Assembly (NCBI GenBank): GCA_015494815.1 | Contig: WGAK01000097.1 | Span: forward strand, 1 to 7,706 | DNA from: Anaerolineales bacterium | Lineage (GTDB): Bacteria; Chloroflexota; Anaerolineae; Anaerolineales; DRMV01 | Direction of reading: 5' to 3' | Length of the DNA stretch: 7,706 nt | In this document: positions 1 to 5,946 of the stretch, piece by piece | Layout of the letters: every line of letters starts with the position of its first letter | Position numbering within the stretch: the stretch's first letter is position 1 | The notes under the pieces: model-generated | What the model was told of the DNA's origin: nothing | The model's input: the letters and a program-made list of their open reading frames with translations, nothing else | Database searches by the model: none | Made by a program: the position numbers and the translations under genes

Positions 1-725
1 TCCATCTCGCCAAAGCCACTGCGCACCAGGTCCACCAGGGCCTCGACGGCCGCGCGCGCATCGGGGCCCTGCGCGGCCAGGGCAATCTCGTGCCCCTGCT
101 GCACGCCCAGCGCGGTCACCTGGCCGATGCTCTTGGCGTTCACCCAGTTGGTGCCGCGGCTCAGGTTGCGCACCCGAATCTGGGCCCGATAGCGGGCCGC
201 GGTGCCCACGAACTGAGCCGCGGGGCGGGCGTGCAGCCCCAACGGATTGGGCACCGTCACCTGGGCCTGGGCATCGGGCGCGGGCAAGGGCCCGGTGCCC
301 GAAATGGTGGCCTCGGGGGGCTGCACCTGGGCCTGCTTGACCTGCAACGCGGACCGGGCCTCGGCCAACACCTGTTCCACGGTCGCGCCGGTGGCGGCCT
401 GGGCGGCCGCGGCCAGCGCGCCCTCGACGAACGGCGCGTCGCTCAAGAAGACCCGGGCCCGCTGCTCGGGCGTCAGAAATTCCAGGGCCATCTCCGCGCT
501 GAGCACCGCGCTGCCCAGGTCCATGAACACCACCACGCCGTCGGGCGTGAACACCTCGCGGATGGCCTGGGCCACCCGCAGCGCGTCGGTGCCCACGGGC
601 TGCTCGTCCGACGCGACGCCCGCGGCCACGGCAATGGGCACCTGGCCTTGCGTCATCTGGTCGGCCAGAATCTTGACCCCTTGGGCCAATTCGCGCACAT
701 GCGAAACCAGGACCAAACTAACCAT
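1..725 (-). CDS. dhaM: PTS-dependent dihydroxyacetone kinase phosphotransferase DhaM, EIIA and HPr domains (C-terminus outside window)
   Basis: DhaM passes phosphoryl groups from the PEP phosphotransferase system to DhaL-ADP. I translated 241 residues before the window edge, with no stop. The N-terminal EIIA-type domain (about 1-130) has the phosphorylated histidine as His9 (LVLVSHVRELAQGV) and the family block VVFMDLGSAVLSAEMA (66-81). An Ala/Pro/Gln-rich linker (about 125-155) leads to an HPr domain with the active-site His165 in NPLGLHARPAAQFV. A serine at 199 (NAKSIGQVTALGV) sits where Firmicutes HPr has its regulatory serine. Whether an enzyme I-like domain follows, as in the E. coli protein, cannot be seen. 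The ATG overlaps the methyltransferase stop by eight bases, so translation is probably coupled. The gene is separated from dhaK/dhaL by six genes, which is unusual for these three subunits. Confidence 0.95.
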   Translation of the reverse strand, partial: MVSLVLVSHVRELAQGVKILADQMTQGQVPIAVAAGVASDEQPVGTDALRVAQAIREVFTPDGVVVFMDLGSAVLSAEMALEFLTPEQRARVFLSDAPFVEGALAAAAQAATGATVEQVLAEARSALQVKQAQVQPPEATISGTGPLPAPDAQAQVTVPNPLGLHARPAAQFVGTAARYRAQIRVRNLSRGTNWVNAKSIGQVTALGVQQGHEIALAAQGPDARAAVEALVDLVRSGFGEM

Positions 726-1338
726 GCTTTCCATCCTGGCCCCGAGTTCGCCCAACCAATGTGGGTTGGGGGACGGTGACTTGCGGCTGCGGCCGACACG
801 CGGGGCAATCGCGCACTTCGTGCACCTGGGCCAACACCGCGGGCGTCAGGGCCGCCGCGGGGCCGGGCACGAAGCCCACCGCGCCGCACGCACACGCATA
901 CCACCCCAGGCGAACGGCCGCGAAGGGCCGCCGCGGGGCGTGCAAATCCACCCTCTCCACATCCAAACGCCAGCGCGCGTTGGTGAGCAGCCAGCGCGCG
1001 CCCACGGCGCGCAATTTACGCATGTACAGGGCCACATCAGGGCAGTGGCGCATGAGCAAGACGCCCACGGTCACCCCCGCGGGGAAGGGCCAGGTGCGGG
1101 CATCGGCCACCGCCACCTGCACATTGGGCGGCAGAGGGCCGGCCCGCAAGCCCCGTTGCACCACTGCGGCCTGCTGTTCCACCGCGTAGACGCGCCGCGC
1201 GCGACGGGCCAGACGGCGGGTCAGGCGCAAATCGCCGGCGCCGATGTCCAGCACCACATCGCGCGGGCCGATGGCCGCCAGCACGGCCGCGTAAGTGGCT
1301 TCGTCATAGGGAGCCCAATGGTTGGCCCAATCCAGCAT
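718..1338 (-). CDS. Class I SAM-dependent methyltransferase-like protein with C-terminal cysteine pairs
   Basis: A 206-residue protein with a Rossmann-type methyltransferase start. Motif I is VLDIGAGDLRLT (29-40), the β2-end acidic residue is Glu54 (YAVEQ), and Asp79 is in VAVADARTWPFP. The expected motif IV position reads VGVLLMRHCP, not the (D/N)PP(Y/F) of amino-methyltransferases, so a nucleic-acid amine target is not indicated. The C-terminal part has two cysteine pairs, Cys149/Cys151 and Cys178/Cys181 (CACG and CPAC), that could bind zinc. The substrate is unknown. The gene starts three bases after the small membrane-protein gene, with GAGGG seven bases upstream of the ATG, and overlaps dhaM by eight bases. 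Its place inside a glycerol/Dha operon is unexplained. The methyltransferase fold is fairly secure; activity and the metal site are inference. Confidence 0.75.
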   Translation of the reverse strand: MLDWANHWAPYDEATYAAVLAAIGPRDVVLDIGAGDLRLTRRLARRARRVYAVEQQAAVVQRGLRAGPLPPNVQVAVADARTWPFPAGVTVGVLLMRHCPDVALYMRKLRAVGARWLLTNARWRLDVERVDLHAPRRPFAAVRLGWYACACGAVGFVPGPAAALTPAVLAQVHEVRDCPACRPQPQVTVPQPTLVGRTRGQDGKHG

Positions 1339-1341
1339 CGG

Positions 1342-1575
1342 TTATCCCTCGCCACGCAGGCGATGCAACAAGCGCATGCCCCACAAGGCCAGCCGAAAGG
1401 CCAGCCACACACTCAACGCGGCCAGCGCGGCCAGGCGCAAGGCAAACCAGCCGTCGCCCGTCTGGCGATACGCATCCCAGGCCGCGAACAGGGCCAGCCC
1501 GGCCATGACCAGGGCCAGGATGCGCTGCCCCGTGCGGGGGTCCAGCCAACCCGAGGGCGCAGGGGACCGGCTCAT
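1342..1575 (-). CDS. Small two-helix membrane protein of unknown function
   Basis: I do not recognise this 77-residue protein. It begins MSRSPAPSGWLDPRTG, then has two hydrophobic stretches (about 17-33 and 44-66) separated by a short polar turn (YRQTGDG), and ends in a basic tail (LLHRLRGEG). There are no cysteines and only one histidine, in the tail, so it is unlikely to bind haem in the membrane. The start is supported by the ATGA overlap with the SdhD-like stop and a good ribosome binding site. The frame extends further upstream, but that part overlaps the SdhD-like gene and looks like an out-of-frame translation. Tight coupling to the anchor gene suggests an accessory or assembly subunit of the same membrane complex; this is inference from position only. 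Confidence 0.7.
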   Translation of the reverse strand: MSRSPAPSGWLDPRTGQRILALVMAGLALFAAWDAYRQTGDGWFALRLAALAALSVWLAFRLALWGMRLLHRLRGEG

Positions 1576-1931
1576 CCGGCACCTCCGCGCACCTGGGCCA
1601 GCAGCCACAGGCCATAGCCCACCACCAGCACCACGCCCACGGCCAACGCGGCGTTCAGGCCCCGTTGCCGGGCCGCGGGCAACCCGAAGTCCAGCGCCAC
1701 GGCCCGCAAGCCCAGCGCCGCGTGCACCGCGACCACCACCAGGAAAGCCGCCTCCAGCGCGGCCACGGCCGGATGACGCACATACGCCACCACCTGGGCG
1801 TAGGTGCGCAAGCCACCCTGGGCCACATAGTGCTGGGCCACGAAGTGCACCCCCAGCAGCAGCACCAGGGCCAGGCCGCTCAAGGCTTGCAGCAGCCACC
1901 AGGTCTTGGCCCGGGATGTCGGGTAAGTCAT
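1572..1931 (-). CDS. SdhD-like membrane anchor, probable haem b subunit
   Basis: A 119-residue integral membrane protein with three hydrophobic segments (about 12-35, 54-80 and 93-113). The second contains HAALGLRAVALD with His70, the pattern that carries the haem axial histidine in SdhC/SdhD families. The first ends in VHFVAQHY with His29 and His34. Size and three-helix layout fit a second succinate dehydrogenase/fumarate reductase anchor that completes the quinone site with the SdhC part of the upstream fusion. It starts 13 bases after that gene. Its stop overlaps the next start by four bases (ATGA), and its last codons hold the next gene's ribosome binding site. The family assignment rests on the helix pattern and histidine motif rather than strong identity. 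The proposed partner is the GlpA-like/iron-sulfur fusion pair. Confidence 0.8.
   Translation of the reverse strand: MTYPTSRAKTWWLLQALSGLALVLLLGVHFVAQHYVAQGGLRTYAQVVAYVRHPAVAALEAAFLVVVAVHAALGLRAVALDFGLPAARQRGLNAALAVGVVLVVGYGLWLLAQVRGGAG
1581..1586 (-). promoter_or_regulatory. Ribosome binding site of the 77-residue membrane protein
   Basis: GGAGGT on the minus strand lies inside the last codons of the SdhD-like gene, five bases from the ATG at 1575-1573. It is the main reason to call the short gene here rather than a longer frame beginning further upstream inside the SdhD-like gene. Confidence 0.7.
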
Positions 1932-1937
1932 GCCCGC

Positions 1938-1943
1938 ACCTCC
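1938..1943 (-). promoter_or_regulatory. Ribosome binding site of the SdhD-like gene
   Basis: GGAGGT on the minus strand fills the 13-base gap after the fusion gene and lies six bases from the ATG at 1931-1929. It supports that start and shows the anchor has its own initiation site. Confidence 0.7.
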
Positions 1944-1944
1944 A

Positions 1945-3078
1945 TCAGTGCACCGCGGCGACGAGCGCGGCCACGCCAGCGGCCAGCAGCAAGAGGGTCA
2001 GCAGAAGCACGGCCCAAAACAGGCCCCGCTGACGCCGCGCGGCCGCGCCCAGGCCCACCAGCGCCACCCGCACGCCGTTCAGGCCGTGAAAGAGCACACC
2101 GAAGAGCAGCAGCCCATCCAGGGCCAGGAAGAGGGGACTGCGGGCCAGGGCGATGAATTCGTCCCAGGCCGCGGGACCGCGCGCCAGCAGGCGCAGCACC
2201 CACAGGTGCAGCAGCAGGTAGACCACCAGGGCCAGGCCGGTCAGCCGGTGCAGCACGAAGGCCCAGTAGCCCACATCCCGACCCCGGGGGTCGAGCCAGG
2301 CCCGCAGGCCCACCCGCCGCGCGGGCCCGGTGGGGGCCAGCGCGGGGCGCGTCGCGGCGGCCGCGGGCCCCGGCGGAGCCGGTTCCCCCAGCGCCAGGCG
2401 CTGCCGCAGCGCGGCGATGGCCTGCCCGGGCTGCACGTCGTTGGGGCACACGGTGGAGCACTCGAAGGCCAGATGGCAGCGCCAGCAGCCGTGCTCCTGG
2501 TCCACCCAGGCCAGGGCGCGGGCGGGGTTCTGGCCGCGCGGCTCTTGCACCACCCGCCAGGCCGCGGCCATGGCCGCGGGGCCCAGGTAGAGCGGGTCGG
2601 TGGCGGCCACGGGGCAGGTCGACACACACAGGCCGCACTCCAGGCAGTTCTCGAAGCGGGTCAGCCGCTCGATACCGGCTGCAGGCCGGGAGGCGGCCGT
2701 GGCCTCGGTGCTGCGTACCAGAGGCATGCCGGCCTGGGTGAAGACCGCGTAGAAGGGGCCCATGTCTACCACCAGGTCGCCGAGCAGAGGCGCGTTTTGC
2801 AGCGGCTCGACGGTAACGACGGGCCCCCGGTCGGCTAAGGGGGTGACGCAGGCCAGCACTTCTTGCCCGTCCACCCGCAGGCCGCAGGTGCCGCACGACG
2901 CGTGATGGCACGAGTGGCGCAGCATCAGGCTGGGGTCCTGGTCGCGGCGTATCGCCTGCAGGGCCTCCAGCACCGTGGTGCGGGGAGTGACGGGCACGGC
3001 AAAGGTATCGTAATGGGGCGCGGGGTCGCCCGGCTTGTAGCGGAAAACCCGCAGTTGCACCGTGGAGGGGCTGGACAT
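1945..3078 (-). CDS. SdhB/FrdB-like iron-sulfur protein fused to an SdhC-like cytochrome b anchor
   Basis: Electron-transfer subunit of 377 residues in two parts. The N-terminal part (about 1-230) has the SdhB/FrdB cluster motifs in order: Cys57, 62, 65 and 77 for [2Fe-2S] (HSCHHASCGTCG); Cys145, 148, 151 and 155 (CLECGLCVSTCP); and Cys201, 207 and 211 (RCHLAFECSTVCP). That is enough for [2Fe-2S], [4Fe-4S] and [3Fe-4S], with Cys198 extra. An Ala/Pro-rich linker (about 231-260) leads to an SdhC-like part with three hydrophobic segments (about 272-296, 315-345, 353-375). This part has the quinone-site-like HRLTG (277-281) and the haem-ligand motif FHGLNGVR with His331; His291 is a second candidate ligand. 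SdhB and SdhC are normally separate proteins. No SdhA/FrdA gene lies in the window and the adjacent flavoprotein is GlpA-like, so it probably carries electrons from glycerol 3-phosphate to quinone. Attachment to a succinate dehydrogenase encoded elsewhere cannot be excluded. Confidence 0.88.
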   Translation of the reverse strand: MSSPSTVQLRVFRYKPGDPAPHYDTFAVPVTPRTTVLEALQAIRRDQDPSLMLRHSCHHASCGTCGLRVDGQEVLACVTPLADRGPVVTVEPLQNAPLLGDLVVDMGPFYAVFTQAGMPLVRSTEATAASRPAAGIERLTRFENCLECGLCVSTCPVAATDPLYLGPAAMAAAWRVVQEPRGQNPARALAWVDQEHGCWRCHLAFECSTVCPNDVQPGQAIAALRQRLALGEPAPPGPAAAATRPALAPTGPARRVGLRAWLDPRGRDVGYWAFVLHRLTGLALVVYLLLHLWVLRLLARGPAAWDEFIALARSPLFLALDGLLLFGVLFHGLNGVRVALVGLGAAARRQRGLFWAVLLLTLLLLAAGVAALVAAVH

Positions 3079-3093
3079 GGCAACGCTCCGCGC

Positions 3094-4254
3094 TCAGGTG
3101 TAATACGCGGTGTGGGGCAAAAGCACCACCTCACGGGTGCGGCAGGGCGCGTCGAGGCCCAGTTTGCGCACCACCAGGTCGGCGGTGACCTCGGCCATGA
3201 TGCGGGCCGTGGTGGCCTTGCCGCCGACGATGGTCACGAAGCCCTCGACCCCTTCGGCCGCGTGGTCGAACACCTTGAACGTGCGGCTCAGTTCCCGGCC
3301 GCTTTGGGCCTGGCGTGAGCCGACCAAAGGCCGCGCCGCGGCCCAGGCGGCCCGCATGGGGGCCCGGGCCAGCGCGGGTATCATCTCCGCGCCTTTTTCG
3401 TACATCAGGCGGATGTGCTCCTCGGGCACATCCAGATGGTCGGGGTCGTCCACCACCCACGAACTGGTGCCGATGACCGACAAAGTGCGCTGCGGCACCA
3501 CGATGTCGCCATCGCCGGCCCGGTGCAGGCGGTTGATGACCATGTTGGTCCAACGGCCCCGGACCGCAACCAGTACCCCCGGCGAAGGCACCACGGGCAC
3601 GTCCACCCCGGCCATGCGGGCCACGTGCTCGGCCCAGGGCCCCGCGGCGTTGACCACCAGGTCCGCGGCGATGGTGAAGTCCCGCCCACGGCGGTGGTCA
3701 CGCACCTGCACCCCGGCCACGGTGCGGCCCTGGAAGACCAGGCCCGTGACCTGGTGGAAGGGATGGACGCGCGCGCCGTTGTGCTTGGCCGTGGCCAGAA
3801 AGCGCAGGGGCAAGCGCATGGCGTCCATGGTGCCGTCGGGCACCTGCACCGCGAGTTTGAGGTCGGGGTTGAGGTTGGGCTCCAGGCGCAGGGCCTCGTC
3901 GCGGCTCAGCGTGCGGGTGGGGATGCCCGTGTTGGCACAGCCTTCCATGAAGTCGTCGTAGTAGGCCAGGTCCTCGTCGGTGAGGGCCACGAACAGGCCG
4001 TCGTTGAGTTCGAACGAGCCGGGGGCGATGCGCCGCAGGATTTGGTTCTCCTGGATGCACTCGCGGGCCGACTCGGGGTCTTTGACCGCGTAGCGGGCTC
4101 CGCTGTGCAGCAAACCGTGGTGCCGCCCGGTGGTACCCGACGTGACTTCGCCCCGTTCGACCAGGGTGACCTGCACCCCGCGCAGGGTCAAGTCGTGGGC
4201 CAGGGCAGCGCCGGTGGCCCCGCCGCCGATGATGACCACATGGTAGGCCGACAT
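3094..4254 (-). CDS. GlpA-type glycerol-3-phosphate dehydrogenase flavoprotein, short form
   Basis: Probable FAD subunit oxidising glycerol 3-phosphate to DHAP. The 386 residues align by eye with E. coli GlpA along its flavoprotein part. They share the N-terminal dinucleotide-binding GGGATG (10-15) with the β2 acidic residue Glu33, then GRHHGLLHSGARYAVKD (43-59), ARECIQENQILRRIAP, VPDGTMDAMRL, VNAAGPW and, near the C-terminus, IVGGKATTARIMAE. E. coli GlpA is about 540 residues and carries a C-terminal cysteine-rich BFD-like [2Fe-2S] region; this protein stops shortly after the flavoprotein domain, with no such cysteines. It is not the GlpD type, judging by the GlpA-like motifs. Start: ATG with AAGGAG six bases upstream. 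It follows glpK and is only 15 bases from the iron-sulfur/cytochrome fusion gene, with no GlpB or GlpC in the window. I infer that the flavin passes electrons to that neighbour. Confidence 0.92.
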   Translation of the reverse strand: MSAYHVVIIGGGATGAALAHDLTLRGVQVTLVERGEVTSGTTGRHHGLLHSGARYAVKDPESARECIQENQILRRIAPGSFELNDGLFVALTDEDLAYYDDFMEGCANTGIPTRTLSRDEALRLEPNLNPDLKLAVQVPDGTMDAMRLPLRFLATAKHNGARVHPFHQVTGLVFQGRTVAGVQVRDHRRGRDFTIAADLVVNAAGPWAEHVARMAGVDVPVVPSPGVLVAVRGRWTNMVINRLHRAGDGDIVVPQRTLSVIGTSSWVVDDPDHLDVPEEHIRLMYEKGAEMIPALARAPMRAAWAAARPLVGSRQAQSGRELSRTFKVFDHAAEGVEGFVTIVGGKATTARIMAEVTADLVVRKLGLDAPCRTREVVLLPHTAYYT

Positions 4255-4266
4255 CCCTCACTCCTT

Positions 4267-4328
4267 GGGCGCCACCCGCCGCGTGGGTTTCGCGGTGTGG
4301 GTGGGGTGGGCGCCCCCGCGGTGGGGGC
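4267..4328 (-). repeat. Overlapping inverted repeats between glpK and the glpA-like gene
   Basis: The 126-base gap after glpK contains two mutually exclusive hairpins. One pairs 4267-4277 with 4304-4315 (one bulged base) and encloses an inner stem 4279-4283/4291-4295. The other is a perfect 6-bp stem, 4312-4317/4323-4328, with a 5-base loop; it shares 4312-4315 with the first. GGGCGCCC occurs whole at 4308-4315 and 4335-4342, and nearly so at 4267-4274. No T-run follows. The region ends right before the ribosome binding site (AAGGAG, 4266-4261) of the next gene. It may be an attenuation or mRNA-processing site separating the kinase genes from the oxidoreductase genes; this role is inference. 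Confidence 0.5.
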
Positions 4329-4380
4329 AGGCGAGGGCGCCCGGGGGAGAAGTGAACGCGCGCGTCTGAAGCGGCTGGGG

Positions 4381-5892
4381 TTATTCCACCCAGCCGAAGG
4401 TGCGCTCGACGGCCTTCTTCCAGTGACGATACAGGTCGGCCCGGGTGGCCTCGTCCATTTGCGGCTCCCAGGTCTTGTCCACCTGCCAGTTCTGCCGCAG
4501 GTCGTCCAGGTCGTTCCAGAAACCCACGGCCAGGCCCGCGGCGTAGGCCGCGCCCAGGGAGGTGGTCTCCGCGACCACGGGCCGCACCACGGGCACGCCC
4601 AAGATGTCGGACTGGAACTGCATGAGCAGTTCGTTGTAGACCATGCCGCCGTCCACCTTAAGGGCCTTGAGGGTCACGCCCGAGTCTTGCACCATGGCCT
4701 CGAACACATCCCGGGTCTGGTAGGCGGTGGCCTCCAGCGCGGCCCGGCAGATGTGGCCCTTGGTGGCGTAGCGGGTCAGGCCCACGATGACGCCTCGCGC
4801 GTCGCTGCGCCAATAGGGCGCAAACAGGCCCGAGAACGCGGGCACGAAGTACACGCCGCCGTTGTCGTCCACGCTGCGGGCGCACGCTTCCACCTGGGCC
4901 GATTTCTCGAAGAACTTGAGGTTGTCCCGCAGCCACTGCACCAGCGCGCCGGTGATGGCAATGGAGCCCTCCAGCGCGTAGACCGCGGGGCCGTCACCGA
5001 ACTTGTAGGCCACGGTGGTGAGCAGGCCGCTCTTGGACTGCACGATTTCGGTGCCGGTGTTGAGCAGCAAGAAGCAGCCCGTGCCGTAGGTGTTCTTGGC
5101 CTCACCGGGCGAGAAGCAGGTCTGGCCCACCAGCGCGGCCTGCTGGTCGCCCAGGTCTCCCGTCACGGGGATGGCGTCGCCGAAGGGGCCATCGGCCAGG
5201 GTGGTGCCCCAGGTGTTGGGGTCACTGGACGGCACGATGCGGGGCAGCATGGCCCGGGGGATGCCCATGATGCCCAAAATCTCGTCGTCCCAGTCCAGGG
5301 TCTCCAGGTTCATGAGCATGGTGCGGCTGGCGTTGGAGACATCGGTGACATGCGCGCCTCCGTTGGGCCCGCCGGTGAGGTTCCAGATGAGCCAGGTATC
5401 AATGTTGCCGAAGATGGCGTCGCCTTTGGCCGCGTCCTCCCGCAGGCCGGGGATGTTGTCCAGCAGCCACATGATTTTGGGGCCCGAAAAGTAGGTAGCC
5501 AGGGGCAGGCCCACCTTGGCCCGAAAGCGGTCCTGACCGCCGTCCGCGGCCAGCGCGTCGCAGATGTCTTTGGTGCGGGTGTCTTGCCACACGATGGCGT
5601 TGTAGTAAGGCTTGCCCGTGTGGCGGTTCCACACCACGGTGGTCTCGCGCTGGTTGGTCACGCCCACCGCGGCGATATCGCCGGGCTGCGCGCCGGCCTT
5701 GGCCACGGCTTCGCTGACCACTTCCTGGGTGCGCTGCCAGATTTCCAGGGGGTCGTGCTCCACCCAGCCGGGTTTGGGATAGATTTGCTCGTGCTCTTTC
5801 TGTGCCACGCTGACGACACGCCCGGCCCGGTCGAACAAAATGCAACGGGTACTGGTGGTACCCTGGTCCACAGCCGCCACATACTTGGCCAT
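4381..5892 (-). CDS. glpK: Glycerol kinase GlpK
   Basis: ATP-dependent phosphorylation of glycerol to sn-glycerol 3-phosphate; a cytoplasmic FGGY-family kinase. The 503-residue length is normal. The first nucleotide-binding segment is DQGTTSTR (9-16). The glycerol-contacting region TNQRETTVVWNR is at 79-90. The FGGY signature SGPKIMWLLDN begins at 136, and the catalytic base is Asp249 in GDLGDQQAALVGQ. The second domain contains YGTGCFLLLNTG and GLFAPYWRSDARG. The ATG start has AAAGGAG seven bases upstream. The residues before the catalytic loop (VPSSDPNTWG) lack the histidine that HPr phosphorylates in Firmicutes GlpK. The loop at about 233-241 lacks the Gly/Arg pattern that binds fructose 1,6-bisphosphate in E. 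coli GlpK. Both known controls therefore look absent; this is judged from memory of the families. Its product feeds the GlpA-like enzyme encoded next. Confidence 0.98.
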   Translation of the reverse strand: MAKYVAAVDQGTTSTRCILFDRAGRVVSVAQKEHEQIYPKPGWVEHDPLEIWQRTQEVVSEAVAKAGAQPGDIAAVGVTNQRETTVVWNRHTGKPYYNAIVWQDTRTKDICDALAADGGQDRFRAKVGLPLATYFSGPKIMWLLDNIPGLREDAAKGDAIFGNIDTWLIWNLTGGPNGGAHVTDVSNASRTMLMNLETLDWDDEILGIMGIPRAMLPRIVPSSDPNTWGTTLADGPFGDAIPVTGDLGDQQAALVGQTCFSPGEAKNTYGTGCFLLLNTGTEIVQSKSGLLTTVAYKFGDGPAVYALEGSIAITGALVQWLRDNLKFFEKSAQVEACARSVDDNGGVYFVPAFSGLFAPYWRSDARGVIVGLTRYATKGHICRAALEATAYQTRDVFEAMVQDSGVTLKALKVDGGMVYNELLMQFQSDILGVPVVRPVVAETTSLGAAYAAGLAVGFWNDLDDLRQNWQVDKTWEPQMDEATRADLYRHWKKAVERTFGWVE

Positions 5893-5917
5893 AGCACCGC
5901 TCCTTTCACAGCGGGAA

Positions 5918-5938
5918 CGAGGCCCCCACGGGGCCTCG
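5918..5938 (-). repeat. Stem-loop between dhaL and glpK
   Basis: A perfect 9-bp inverted repeat with a 3-base loop (arms 5918-5926 and 5930-5938) starts eight bases after the dhaL stop and ends just before the glpK ribosome binding site. On the transcribed strand a TTTT lies upstream of the hairpin, and none follows it. It is therefore an intercistronic hairpin rather than a convincing terminator. It could stabilise the dhaKL message or tune glpK translation; this is inference. Confidence 0.65.
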
Positions 5939-5946
5939 GAAAACGG

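Noticed and set aside
718..1338. rRNA adenine dimethyltransferase of the KsgA type
   Set aside because: The SAM-binding start is similar in style, but the (N/D)L/PPY-type motif IV is missing and the C-terminal cysteine pairs are not a KsgA feature.
247..1617. A 456-codon open frame on the plus strand opposite dhaM, the methyltransferase and the small membrane gene
   Set aside because: Same antisense artefact: low-complexity composition, no motif, no ribosome binding site that I can see, and the minus-strand genes explain the DNA.
1342..1899. A 185-codon version of the small membrane protein with a start far upstream
   Set aside because: The extra N-terminal part overlaps the SdhD-like gene and is Gly/Arg-rich with no motif. 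The ATG at 1575 has the ribosome binding site and the ATGA coupling.
1572..3078. A plain succinate dehydrogenase of the TCA cycle
   Set aside because: No SdhA/FrdA flavoprotein is in the window, and the flavoprotein gene 15 bases upstream is GlpA-like and next to glpK. This is not fully excluded, since an SdhA could be encoded elsewhere.
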